Source: Bryobacterales bacterium (GTDB lineage: Bacteria; Acidobacteriota; Terriglobia; Bryobacterales; Bryobacteraceae). From it: a DNA stretch of 64,000 bases. Every line of letters begins with the position of its first letter. Within the stretch, counting starts at the first letter, position 1. A program made the position numbers and the translations under genes. The stretch covers positions 25,638 to 89,637 of the forward strand of contig JAEUQC010000140.1 of the NCBI GenBank assembly GCA_016789905.1. Direction: 5' to 3'. Under the pieces are notes generated by a model that searched no databases, was not told the origin of the DNA, and worked only from the letters and a program-made list of their open reading frames with translations. Positions 26,450-35,185 of this stretch are shown piece by piece.

Positions 26450-28920
26450 AGTATCTTCCGCTTCTATTGACGCTGGCCGCTTTTGGCGCGCCGAAAGTGG
26501 TGAAACTACAGACGGTGCCGGCGACGGTGACGCTCCAGGGGGCGAAGGCGGGGCAGCAGTTTTTGGCCATCGCCACCTACGCCGATGGAACGGAGGCCGA
26601 CGTTACGGGCGAGGCGCGGTGGACGGCGACGAACGCGGCGTTGACGGGTTCGAGAGCGACGGTAGTGGCGGATGGCACGGCGACGGTGGAAGCGGAGTTT
26701 GGCGGGGCGCGGGCGAAATCTGTTGTAAAGGTGACAGGGTCGGCGGCGGCGCGGCCGTTTGCGTTTGCACGGGATATCGGCGCCATATTGACCAAGCGTG
26801 GGTGCAACAGCTCGGCGTGTCATGGGGGCGTGAAAGGACGCGGCGGGCTGAAGCTCTCCGCCAATGGGCTGTTTCCGAAAGATGATTTTGAATGGATTAC
26901 CAAGGGCGGCACGTATCAGGTGCTAAGCGCGGAGGTGAAGGGCGACCGCGTACCTCGTGTTTCGGTTCAGGAGCCTGAGAAGAGCCTGTTGCTGCTGAAG
27001 CCATTGATGGCGGTGCCGCATGGCGGCGGGAAGAAGTTGGAGATGGGCTCCGAAGACTACCGGACGATTTTGGATTGGGTGAAAAGCGGGGTGCCCTACG
27101 GAGCGGCGGGCGGGACGGCGGCGCTGACGGCGCTGGAGATTTATCCGCCGATGGCGACGATGGCCGTGGACGGCGCGCGGCGGTTGCTGGTGACGGCGCG
27201 GTTCAGTGATGGGCACACGGAAGACTATTCGAACCAGGTGCTGTTTAGTTCGAACAATGGTGATGTGGCGACGGTGAACGCCGATGGCGTTGTGAAAGGC
27301 AGGGCGTTGGGCGAGACCGCCATTTTGATCCGGGCGGCGGGGCAGGTGGCGAGTGTCGGTGTTGGCGTTGTGGGCCCAGCCATCGCGAACTATCCGCAGG
27401 TGGCGCGGGGGAACTTTGTTGACGAACACATATTCGCGAAGCTGCGGAAAGTGAACCTGGTGCCGTCGGAACTGGCCAGTGACGCCGAGTTTCTGCGGCG
27501 CGTTTGCCTGGACCTGACGGGGACGCTGCCGCCGCCGGAGCGGGTGCGCGAGTTTCTGGCTTTGAGGGACCCGAAGAAGCGGGAGCGGGTGGTGGACGCG
27601 CTGATTGGGTCACCGGAGTTTGTGGACTACTGGACGTTCCGGTTCTCCGATATATTCCGCGTGGCGATCTTCGCGAATGGGTTGACGCCGAAGTTCAGCC
27701 AGAAGTATTGGGAGTGGATTCGGGAGAACATTGCGACGAACCGGCCGTATGACGAAGTGGCGCGGGAGCGGCTATCGGCACAAGGGTACGGGGCGGCGAG
27801 CCGCCATTTCATTCCGTACAACCAGATTGGCCCGCCGGCGGATGTGATGGCCGAAGAGGTGCGGGTGTTTTTCGGGCGGCGGCTGGACTGCGCGCAGTGT
27901 CATAACCACCCGTATGAAAACTGGAGCCAGGATCAGTTCTGGGGCATGGCGGCGTTCTTCGGGCGGCTTTTTAAGGCTGGGCCGGTGGTGTTCGATCATC
28001 CGACGAACATGGACTGGAGTTCGAAGGATGTGGACGGGAAGGTGGAGACGCTGCACCCGCGGACGAAGGCGCCGGTGACGCCGGTGCTGCTGGATTCTTC
28101 GCCGCTGGACCTGCGGGCGGATGGCAACCCGCGGAAAGAACTAGCCAAGTGGATGACGGCGCATCCGTACTTTGCCGAGGCGACGGTGAACCGGATTTGG
28201 GGTTACTTTTTCGCGCGAGGCATTGTGGACCCGGTGGACGATTTCCGGTCGACGAATCCGGCGACGCATCCAGAGCTGCTGGCGGCGTTGGCAACCGATT
28301 TTCAGAAGAACGGATACGACTTACGGCGACTGATGAAGACCATCGTGCTGTCGCGCACGTATCAGTTGTCGCACCGGCCGAATGCGACAAACGCGAAGGA
28401 CGTGTCGAACTATTCGCATTCGCTGTCCAGGGCGATTGACGCCGAAGTGCTGCTGGACGCGGTGGTGGCGGTGACCGGGGTGCCGGAGACGTTTACGACG
28501 GCGGTGAGCGATGAGCGCGCGGTGGGGCAGGCGCCAGCGCATACGCGGGCGATCAACCTGAAAGATCCGGATATGTTCTTTTCCCGGTTCCTGGAGCTGT
28601 ATGGACGGCCGAACCGGGGGGCGATTCCGGAGCGATCGGGCCGTCCGAACCTGGGGCAGGCGCTGCACATGCTGGCCGGGGCGACGTATGTGGACCGGCT
28701 GGGGGCACCGGGGAGCCGGCTGCGGCGATTGTTGGACAAAGGCGCCAATGATGACGCGATCATTTCCGAGTTCTACCTGGCGGCGCTGGGGCGGGAGGCG
28801 GAGAAGGACGAGTTGGCGGAGTTGGTTAGTTTGGTGGGCAAGCGCGGGGACCGGGAAGCGGCGCTGCGGGAGTTTGTTTGGGCACTGATTAGTTCACGGG
28901 AGTTTGCGGAGAATCATTAG
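26446..28920 (+). CDS. DUF1549/DUF1553 (PSCyt2/PSD1) protein with Big-2 and cytochrome-like motifs
   Basis: An 824-residue exported protein (leader MKYLPLLLTLAAFGAP). Domain order is: a Big_2-like repeat (about 18-100), a cytochrome-like segment with CNSSACHGGVKGRGG, a second Big_2-like domain (about 225-310), DUF1549 (about 325-530, with LDLTGTLPPPERV and CAQCHNHPYENW) and DUF1553 (about 545-820, with LSRTYQLSHRPN and GQALHMLAG). The CxxCH in AQCHNH could bind haem. These proteins are abundant in planctomycetes and acidobacteria and usually stand next to a DUF1501 gene, but their function is unknown. It starts at GTG 26446 inside the previous stop codon. Its 3' end overlaps the inserted ATPase gene by 17 nt. 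Confidence 0.85.
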   Translation: MKYLPLLLTLAAFGAPKVVKLQTVPATVTLQGAKAGQQFLAIATYADGTEADVTGEARWTATNAALTGSRATVVADGTATVEAEFGGARAKSVVKVTGSAAARPFAFARDIGAILTKRGCNSSACHGGVKGRGGLKLSANGLFPKDDFEWITKGGTYQVLSAEVKGDRVPRVSVQEPEKSLLLLKPLMAVPHGGGKKLEMGSEDYRTILDWVKSGVPYGAAGGTAALTALEIYPPMATMAVDGARRLLVTARFSDGHTEDYSNQVLFSSNNGDVATVNADGVVKGRALGETAILIRAAGQVASVGVGVVGPAIANYPQVARGNFVDEHIFAKLRKVNLVPSELASDAEFLRRVCLDLTGTLPPPERVREFLALRDPKKRERVVDALIGSPEFVDYWTFRFSDIFRVAIFANGLTPKFSQKYWEWIRENIATNRPYDEVARERLSAQGYGAASRHFIPYNQIGPPADVMAEEVRVFFGRRLDCAQCHNHPYENWSQDQFWGMAAFFGRLFKAGPVVFDHPTNMDWSSKDVDGKVETLHPRTKAPVTPVLLDSSPLDLRADGNPRKELAKWMTAHPYFAEATVNRIWGYFFARGIVDPVDDFRSTNPATHPELLAALATDFQKNGYDLRRLMKTIVLSRTYQLSHRPNATNAKDVSNYSHSLSRAIDAEVLLDAVVAVTGVPETFTTAVSDERAVGQAPAHTRAINLKDPDMFFSRFLELYGRPNRGAIPERSGRPNLGQALHMLAGATYVDRLGAPGSRLRRLLDKGANDDAIISEFYLAALGREAEKDELAELVSLVGKRGDREAALREFVWALISSREFAENH

Positions 28921-30220
28921 GGGCGTCGCCAATCGGGAGGCTCCACAACCGCGAGAAAGGAATACCGCCACGCTTGGGTACTTGAAAGTAGAAAACATTG
29001 GCCCCGCGGCGAGTATGGAATTGGAATTTGGCCGACGGCTGAATTTTCTGACCGGTGACAATGGCCTGGGTAAGAGCCTGCTGCTGGACATCGCGTGGTG
29101 GGCGATGACGAGGACGTGGCCAACGGGGAGAAAGGCGTTGCCGGTCCGGGATGGCGCAGGGCAAATTTCGTTTTCCTTTGCGGGCGGGAAGATATATGAG
29201 AGCCAATTTTCCCGTCGCGATCAAGCCTGGACGGGACGTGCTGGACGGCCTGCCAACCCGGGCCTGGTGATCTATGCCATGGCCGACGGCGGATTCGCCG
29301 TATGGGACCCGGCCCGGAACTACTGGAAACCCGAAAGTGCCGAATTCGATGGACCAAACCGGATTCCTGCCTACGTCTTTGGGCCGTCGGAAGTTTGGGA
29401 CGGACTGCAAGGCAAAGACGGAAGCCCGCTTTGCAACGGTCTGCTGCGGGACTGGGCTGGCTGGCAAAAGCAACGAGGCGTGGCGTGGAAGAACCTTCTC
29501 GCCGTTTTGAAGGTTTTGTCTCCTTCCGCCAACGAGCCGCTGGAACATGGCAAGTTTACCCGTATCAGCCTGGACGATGCCCGCGACATCCCCACCATTC
29601 GGATGCCGTACGGGCAGGAAGTAGCGATTCTACATGCATCGGCCGGCATGCGCCGGATCTTTGCGCTGGCGTACCTGCTGGTGTGGGCCTGGGAAGAGCA
29701 CAAGAAGGCAGCGGTGCTTCTGGGCGAGAAAACCACCAAGCAGGTTGTCTTCCTGATCGATGAGATTGAATCGCATCTGCACCCGCAGTGGCAACGGGTG
29801 ATCGTCCCGGCACTGATCGGGGTGGTGAATAAGCTGATTGACTCGTCCGAGGTGCAGATCATCGCGGCCACGCATTCCCCGCTGATTATGGTTTCCGTGG
29901 AACCGCTTTTCGATCCGAGTTCGGATGCATGGTTTGACATTGATATGCAGAAGCAGAAAGTGACGCTGCAACGACGGGAGCTCGAAAAGCAGGGTGATGC
30001 CGAGGCTTGGCTTACCAGCGAGGCCTTCGACCTCGCCAGCGGGCGTCCCGTTCCCTATGAGGTTTTGGTGGAGAAGGCCTCCGCATTGGTTGCAAGCGAG
30101 AAGGCGGACACTGCGGCGGTGCAACGGATGCACCAAGACTTGGTAAACGCGCTGAAGCCGGGGGACCCTTTCCTACTCCGCTGGCGGTATATTTGCGGTA
30201 AGAAGGGCCTATTGCCATGA
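28904..30220 (+). CDS. PtuA-like AAA ATPase of a Septu-type defence pair
   Basis: A 438-residue SMC/ABC-type ATPase without a visible TOPRIM domain. Motifs are Walker A GDNGLGKS (51-58), a signature-like region ASAGMRRIFALAYLL, Walker B VVFLIDEIESHLHP (Asp286, Glu287) and H-loop AATHSP. The C-terminal part (KADTAAVQRMHQDLVNALKP, then WRYICGKKG) matches ATPases encoded with a small HNH nuclease. Such pairs cleave nucleic acid on phage infection. The start is TTG 28904, overlapping the upstream gene by 17 nt; a TTG at 28982 is an alternative but removes the conserved TLGYLKVENIG strand. Its stop overlaps the ATG of the HNH gene (ATGA). All ATPase residues look intact, unlike its partner. It separates two genes that normally adjoin. 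Confidence 0.8.
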   Translation: MRRIIRGVANREAPQPRERNTATLGYLKVENIGPAASMELEFGRRLNFLTGDNGLGKSLLLDIAWWAMTRTWPTGRKALPVRDGAGQISFSFAGGKIYESQFSRRDQAWTGRAGRPANPGLVIYAMADGGFAVWDPARNYWKPESAEFDGPNRIPAYVFGPSEVWDGLQGKDGSPLCNGLLRDWAGWQKQRGVAWKNLLAVLKVLSPSANEPLEHGKFTRISLDDARDIPTIRMPYGQEVAILHASAGMRRIFALAYLLVWAWEEHKKAAVLLGEKTTKQVVFLIDEIESHLHPQWQRVIVPALIGVVNKLIDSSEVQIIAATHSPLIMVSVEPLFDPSSDAWFDIDMQKQKVTLQRRELEKQGDAEAWLTSEAFDLASGRPVPYEVLVEKASALVASEKADTAAVQRMHQDLVNALKPGDPFLLRWRYICGKKGLLP

Positions 30221-30655
30221 TCCCGGTTACGGCACAACCGGAACCCGCCCATTTTCATACCGCGGTTCGCCAAAGGGGCCGTTCGTGGCTACTGGGTGAG
30301 GGAATCGCCCTGCACGGAGCCGCTCCGAAGGGCACCAAGTTTCCACCGTATTGGACGGAGACGAACAAGGACCTGTGGGACGCCTATTCGGGCATCTGTG
30401 CGTATCTGGCCATCTACTTTGAGTTTCCAATTGGATCTCGCAAATGGGCGGATCAAGCCGAATCCGTTGGCACCGGTGGAGCTACAGCGGCGAGCGCAGA
30501 AGACGATTGAACGGCTTCGGTTGGATAGTCTGGACATGCTCGAGATGCGTGTTCGCCATTTTGATGACTGCGCGCAGGGCCTGGTGGATCCGGAGTATTT
30601 GCGACGACAGTCTCCATCTGTCTGGTATGAGGCAAAGCGCCAAGGCTTGCTTTGA
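30217..30655 (+). pseudogene. HNH nuclease (PtuB-like) gene with internal deletion and frameshift
   Basis: Residues 1-69 read in one frame (PHFHTAVRQ-type start, KFPPYWTE, then DAYSGICAYLAIYFE), the usual N-terminal half of a small HNH protein paired with PtuA-like ATPases. The frame then runs into unrelated residues and stops at 30510. From about 30423 another frame continues the family's C-terminal part: FQLDLANGRIKPNP, ERLRLDSLDMLEMRVRHFDD, YLRRQSPSVWYEAKRQGLL, ending at 30655. The middle section, expected to hold the DHF...N...N catalytic block, is absent. One deletion at about 30420-30426 explains both the loss and the frameshift. The gene starts inside the ATPase stop codon. The nuclease must be inactive. 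Confidence 0.8.
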
Positions 30656-30740
30656 CCTAAACATTTAGGGTTGAAAAAAGTGGGATAGTGATCTAGTGGG
30701 CGGTCCGTGCCCTTACTGTTTTGAAGGCAGAGGATTCCGA

Positions 30741-32030
30741 ATGGCACACAACACACGGCGTGACTTTTTGCGGGCGGGGTCGCTGGGCTTCCTGGGCGTG
30801 GGGCTGCCACAGTATCTGGCGGCGGCGCCGGCGGCCGGGGCAAAGGTGAAGAGTGTGATTCTGTTCTGGCTGGAGGGCGGGCCGAGCCACATCGACACCT
30901 GGGACCCCAAAACGAACAGCAACTTCCGGCCGATTTCGACCAACGTTCCAGGGATTCAGATCTCCGAACTGCTGCCGAAGATGGCGAAGAAGATGGACAA
31001 GTTCGCGCTGATCCGTTCCATGCATACGCGCGGCAACGACCATCCGCAGGCGACGCACTACGTCATCACCGGCCACGAGATTAACCCGGCGATGCAGTTC
31101 CCGAGTATTGGCTCGATGTTGACCAAAGAGCTGGGGCCGCGCAACGCGGTGCCGCCGCATGTGCTGGTGCCGAAGTGGAATAGCGGGCGGCAGTATGAAG
31201 ACTATTTCCGGTCTGCGTTTTTGGGCGGCGATTACGACCCGATGTGCATACCGGACCCGAGCAAGCCGAACTTTGAAGTCACCGACCTGAGCTTGCCGAA
31301 GACGGTTTCCCAGGCGTCGGTGGATTCGCGGAGCGCGTTTTTGAAGGCTGTCGACCGCAAGTACCGGGCGATGAACGAGACGGCCGAGCATACGGACATG
31401 GACGCGTTTTCAGCGCAGGCGATGAAGATGATTCTGACGCCTGCGGTGCGGGACGCGTTTGATTTGTCGAAGGAAAACGACAAGACGAAAGACCGCTATG
31501 GCCGCGACTCGATTGGGCAGTCCTGCTTGCTGGCGCGGCGGCTGGTGGAAGCGGGGAGCGTGTTTGTAACGGCGGCGGGGTATCACGGCACCTCGTGGGA
31601 CACGCATAGCAACAACGACGTGAGCCACCGGGACCGGTTGTGCCCGCCGCTGGACCGGACGCTGGTGACGCTGGTGGAGGATTTGGAAGAGCGGGGCTTG
31701 CTGGATTCGACACTTGTGATTGCAATGGGCGAGTTCGGGCGGACGCCGGTGATCAACCCGAATCTGGGCCGGGACCATTGGCCGAACTGCTGGTCACTGG
31801 CGCTGGCCGGGGGCGGGATAAAAACCGGGCAGGTGATCGGAACCTCCGACGAAAAAGGCGCAAATGTGACTTCGCGCGTGGTGTCGATGGGGGATCTGTA
31901 CGCGACCGTTTATAAGCTGATGGGCGTGGATTGGACGAAGGAGATTATGTCGCCGATCGGGCGGCCGATCAAGATCGCCAATTCGCTGGAGGATAAGACG
32001 GGGGAGCCGGTGAAGGAGTTGTTGGGGTAG
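30741..32030 (+). CDS. DUF1501 (sulfatase-like) Tat-exported protein
   Basis: A 429-residue protein of the DUF1501 family, which belongs to the alkaline-phosphatase/sulfatase-like superfamily. It carries a twin-arginine signal (TRRDFLRAGSLGFLGVG). Family blocks include ILFWLEGGPSHIDTWDPK near the N-terminus, RSMHTRGNDHPQATHYV, YHGTSWDTHSNN, IAMGEFGRTPVIN and GRDHWPNCWS, with the His/Asp residues that would bind metal. The upstream open frame to 30696 is ignored because ATG 30741 has GAGG in front and begins the Tat leader. It normally follows a DUF1549/DUF1553 gene directly; here the ATPase-HNH pair intervenes, leaving 85 nt after the remnant. Function unknown, probably an envelope hydrolase. 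Confidence 0.85.
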   Translation: MAHNTRRDFLRAGSLGFLGVGLPQYLAAAPAAGAKVKSVILFWLEGGPSHIDTWDPKTNSNFRPISTNVPGIQISELLPKMAKKMDKFALIRSMHTRGNDHPQATHYVITGHEINPAMQFPSIGSMLTKELGPRNAVPPHVLVPKWNSGRQYEDYFRSAFLGGDYDPMCIPDPSKPNFEVTDLSLPKTVSQASVDSRSAFLKAVDRKYRAMNETAEHTDMDAFSAQAMKMILTPAVRDAFDLSKENDKTKDRYGRDSIGQSCLLARRLVEAGSVFVTAAGYHGTSWDTHSNNDVSHRDRLCPPLDRTLVTLVEDLEERGLLDSTLVIAMGEFGRTPVINPNLGRDHWPNCWSLALAGGGIKTGQVIGTSDEKGANVTSRVVSMGDLYATVYKLMGVDWTKEIMSPIGRPIKIANSLEDKTGEPVKELLG

Positions 32031-32050
32031 GAGACAAGCTTGCGCCGATC

Positions 32051-32656
32051 CTACCGGCCAGCCCCGTCGTCTCCGCTCGATGTGGCGGCCTGTGCCCCGG
32101 CCGGCTCCCGGAACGGCTCCACCTCAATGCGCACGTAACAGATATCCAGCACGATCAGGTTCGCGGCCCCACTGGGAGCGTGCAACACCACGGAATCGCC
32201 TTCGGCGGCCTTCATCAGCGCCCGCCCCAAGGGCGACGCCCAACTCACATGCCGGCGTTCCAAATCCACCTCATCGGCCCCAACAATACTCACTACATGC
32301 TCCGTATCTCCGGCGTCGGCATACCGCACGGTAGCGCCGAAATAGACCCGTTCCGCCGCCTGCCCCTTCCGGGGCGCCTCCGGGTCCACCACCACGGCCG
32401 CTTCAATCCGCTTCAACAAAAAGCGCAGACGTGAATCGATCTGCCGCAGCCGCCGCTTGCCGTACTGATAATCGGCATTCTCGCTGCGGTCGCCATTGCT
32501 TGCCGCCCACGCCACCACCTCGGTCACCGCCGGGCGCTCCCGCGTCAGCAAAAAATGATACTCGTCCTTCAGCCGCCGCAAGCCGCCCGGAGTAATGTAA
32601 TTCGGCCCCTGCGGCGCAGTATCGGGTTTCGGTTTTCGAGTAAATCCTTTTCGCAC
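32051..32656 (-). CDS. greB: GreA/GreB-family transcription elongation factor
   Basis: A 201-residue protein that should rescue backtracked RNA polymerase by stimulating transcript cleavage. The N-terminal coiled coil is visible (ITPGGLRRLKDEYHFLL, then RLRQIDSRLRFLLKRIEAA). Its tip holds the acidic catalytic residues in GDRSENADYQYGK, the GreB-like form of the motif. The C-terminal FKBP-like domain follows (VYFGATVRYADAG, VSWASPLGRALM, GDSVV). A tail of about 30 residues, ending in a low-complexity acidic stretch, extends beyond usual GreB length (about 160). It is convergent with the DUF1501 gene. The assignment to GreB rather than GreA rests on the ENADYQYGK motif. Confidence 0.88.
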   Translation of the reverse strand: MRKGFTRKPKPDTAPQGPNYITPGGLRRLKDEYHFLLTRERPAVTEVVAWAASNGDRSENADYQYGKRRLRQIDSRLRFLLKRIEAAVVVDPEAPRKGQAAERVYFGATVRYADAGDTEHVVSIVGADEVDLERRHVSWASPLGRALMKAAEGDSVVLHAPSGAANLIVLDICYVRIEVEPFREPAGAQAATSSGDDGAGR

Positions 32657-32901
32657 GCCACTAGTAGTCTATGGGATCTGACCGAAGCGCCGCAGCATGA
32701 TTTTTCCCATTGATTGGACGGTGGAGAACCCCTGGCACCCACGCGGATTTCCCCCTATTCAAGATTACGTTCAGGTGCTATAGTTGGCGTGGAACCCGCA
32801 GCGTTCGAGGGTGGGCTGTGGGTCCTGCTAGACAACATGACGCGCGGCCGCAATGATGCGGACAGAATCCACGCGCCTTGGACATACACCAACCGTCGTA
32901 T

Positions 32902-32907
32902 AGGAGG
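32902..32907 (+). promoter_or_regulatory. strong Shine-Dalgarno deciding the protease start
   Basis: AGGAGG lies 4 nt before the ATG at 32912. It fixes this start over upstream in-frame codons back to 32714. Confidence 0.75.
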
Positions 32908-32911
32908 ATCT

Positions 32912-34948
32912 ATGCCTGACGACCAAACGCCCCGTGGAAATGCACGGGTGCGCACTTGCGCAACGATGGACGAGCATCGCCGTATGGCAATGCTGTCCCC
33001 CGAATATCGCCGGCGACGGCGAGAGATTGAATTGGAAACCAAGCAGTTTATTGCGCGCTACCGGGAGGAGGGGCTCCGCTCCGGAGTCGTGCGGATTCCG
33101 GTGGTGGTACACGTTGTTTGGAACACGGCGGCGCAAAACGTAAGCGACGCGCAGATCCAAACACAGATCGATGTGCTGAACGCCGATTTCCGCGCACTCA
33201 ACGCGGACGCCGCCGGAATTCCAGCGCATTTTGCCGGCGTGGCCGCGGACACGCGGATCGAGTTCGCGCTGGCCGTTCGCGGCCCGGATTGCACGGCAAC
33301 CACGGGCATCACGCGGACGAACACAACAACCACGGGTTTCACAAAAGCCACCCGCAACAACGTGAAATCCACGGCGACTGGCGGGGCGGACCCGTGGCCA
33401 TCGGACCGCTACCTGAATATGTGGGTGGCGAATTTCACAGACTCGCTGCTGGGCTTTGCCACCTTCCCCGGCGGCCCGGCGGCGCTGGACGGCTTCGTAG
33501 TGGACACGGAGGCCTTTGGAACCATCGGCACGGCCACAGCGCCGTTCAACCTGGGCCGCACCGCGACGCACGAAATTGGCCACTGGCTAAACCTGATCCA
33601 CATTTGGGGCGACGACACAGCGCTGGCCGACCAATGCAGCCAGTCCGACAACTGCGCCGACACGCCGAACCAGGCAGATGAAACCTACGGGAACCCGGCG
33701 GGCATCCGCATATCGTGCTCCAACGGGCCGAATGGCGACATGTACATGAACTACATGGACTACACCGATGACGCGGGGATGCTGATGTTCACCCAGGACC
33801 AGGCGCTGCGAATGAACGCAACGCTGGCGGTGGCCCGCAACAGCCTGCTGTCCTCGGATGGCCTGATTCCGGTGGGCGGCGGCGCGCCGGCGCCCGATCT
33901 TTGGATGCAGGATAACGCCGACGATACCGGAGTGGAACCGGACCCGAGCGCGCACCCGATGTGGATCAGCGACGACATCTGGGTACGGAATGCCCCGGAC
34001 GGGCTGGCGAACCAGGATCATCAGAATCCGAACGGCGAAGAGCAGAACTACGTCTATGTGCGTGTTCGCAACCGGGGCTGTTCCGGAGCGGCGTCCTTGA
34101 CGGGAACGCTGAAGTTGTACTGGGCGAAGGCGTCGAGTTCGCTCGGCTGGCCGGCGCCGTGGGATGGCAGCATTGCGGCGCCAGCGCTGATGGGCGGCCT
34201 GATTGGCAGCCAGGCGGTGACGGTGGACGGTGGCGATTTCGAGATCGCCGAATTCCCCTGGACGCCACCGGACCCGTCCGACTATGCCGTATTTGGTGCG
34301 GACAAGGCGCATTTCTGCCTGCTGGCGAGAATTGAGACCAGCACCGCCCCGCCTTACGGCATGACAACGCCGGAGACCGGAAACCTGTACGCCAATGTGC
34401 AGAACAACAACAACATCGTATGGAAGAACATCACCATCGTGGATACGGATGGAGATGGCGGCCGGTTCGCGGAGGTGCTGGTGGGCGGGATCGACCGTGA
34501 ACGCCGCCGGACGCGACTGCTGTTCGAAGTACCGAAACGGCAGGCCGGCGCGCTCTTTGCCTGGGGCCATCTATTGGTTGAGTTCCGCGGAAAGGCGATG
34601 TCGAAATGGGTGAAAGGCGAAATCGAGGGCAAAGGCTTCGAGCGCCTGGGGGACGGCCGTCTGATGCTGACGCGTCCGGAAGTGGAACTGAACGGGCCGC
34701 CCTTCAAGCCGGGTGAGTTCGGGACGTTGCACATCCGGTTTGTTCCAGACGGCAAGCGGCCCGCGGGCGCGCGCGTCTTCGAACTGGATGTGGTGGAACT
34801 GGATGGAAAAGGGAAACGCGCCGGCGGGCAGCGATTCCTTTTGAAGACCGCGAACTGGCGGCCACGCCCATGTTGCGGGGACCAGGCCGGCGAATTTGAC
34901 GGCGTGACCTGGAACCCGAAAACGAAGAACTCCTGCTGCCGAGGCTGA
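32912..34948 (+). CDS. M43 (pappalysin-like) zinc metalloprotease with C-terminal beta domains
   Basis: A 678-residue protein. The metzincin site HEIGHWLNLIHIWGD begins at residue 220, and a Met-turn (MYMNYMDYTDD) follows about 55 residues later; both are hallmarks of peptidase family M43. Two disulfide-type Cys pairs lie near the site (DQCSQSDNCADTP, ISCSNGPNG). The N-terminus (RVRTCATMDEHRRM) matches propeptide-like starts in the family, with a Cys that could act as a switch. Residues about 360-678 are Ig-like beta segments, including DDIWVRN and YVYVRVRNRG. There is no Sec signal, so export, if any, uses another route. The start is set by AGGAGG at 32902. A long T-tailed terminator follows the gene. 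Confidence 0.85.
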   Translation: MPDDQTPRGNARVRTCATMDEHRRMAMLSPEYRRRRREIELETKQFIARYREEGLRSGVVRIPVVVHVVWNTAAQNVSDAQIQTQIDVLNADFRALNADAAGIPAHFAGVAADTRIEFALAVRGPDCTATTGITRTNTTTTGFTKATRNNVKSTATGGADPWPSDRYLNMWVANFTDSLLGFATFPGGPAALDGFVVDTEAFGTIGTATAPFNLGRTATHEIGHWLNLIHIWGDDTALADQCSQSDNCADTPNQADETYGNPAGIRISCSNGPNGDMYMNYMDYTDDAGMLMFTQDQALRMNATLAVARNSLLSSDGLIPVGGGAPAPDLWMQDNADDTGVEPDPSAHPMWISDDIWVRNAPDGLANQDHQNPNGEEQNYVYVRVRNRGCSGAASLTGTLKLYWAKASSSLGWPAPWDGSIAAPALMGGLIGSQAVTVDGGDFEIAEFPWTPPDPSDYAVFGADKAHFCLLARIETSTAPPYGMTTPETGNLYANVQNNNNIVWKNITIVDTDGDGGRFAEVLVGGIDRERRRTRLLFEVPKRQAGALFAWGHLLVEFRGKAMSKWVKGEIEGKGFERLGDGRLMLTRPEVELNGPPFKPGEFGTLHIRFVPDGKRPAGARVFELDVVELDGKGKRAGGQRFLLKTANWRPRPCCGDQAGEFDGVTWNPKTKNSCCRG

Positions 34949-34950
34949 TT

Positions 34951-34968
34951 CTGCCAACGGATTGGCAG
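34951..34968 (+). terminator. small hairpin after the protease gene
   Basis: CTGCCAA pairs with TTGGCAG around CGGA, 2 nt after the protease stop. There is no T-tract, so this is an accessory hairpin in front of the stronger terminator at 34982. Confidence 0.4.
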
Positions 34969-34981
34969 GTACAGTCTGGCT

Positions 34982-35012
34982 GGAGCCTGGCGCCGGCGCC
35001 AGGCTCCTTTTT
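34982..35012 (+). terminator. strong Rho-independent terminator
   Basis: A perfect 26-nt palindrome (34982-35007, half-site GGAGCCTGGCGCC) is followed by TTTTT. It closes the protease transcript. Confidence 0.85.
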
Positions 35013-35185
35013 CAGGAAATTGTGCGAAGAGGAAACGAACCATGCGACCATGGCTTCGCTCAGTTGTGTGAACGCGACTTGATGCCAGGAAGCATGGGCG
35101 CTAGTGTACACTTCTGCATAATGCATAGATGCGATTTTCCTGCCGTAATCAAACCTTGGTGGGATGATGAGGGTTTGTCCTAACA

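Noticed and set aside
34962..35183. 73-residue plus-strand frame in the gap before the orphan gene
   Set aside because: It spans the strong terminator palindrome and has no Shine-Dalgarno or domain.
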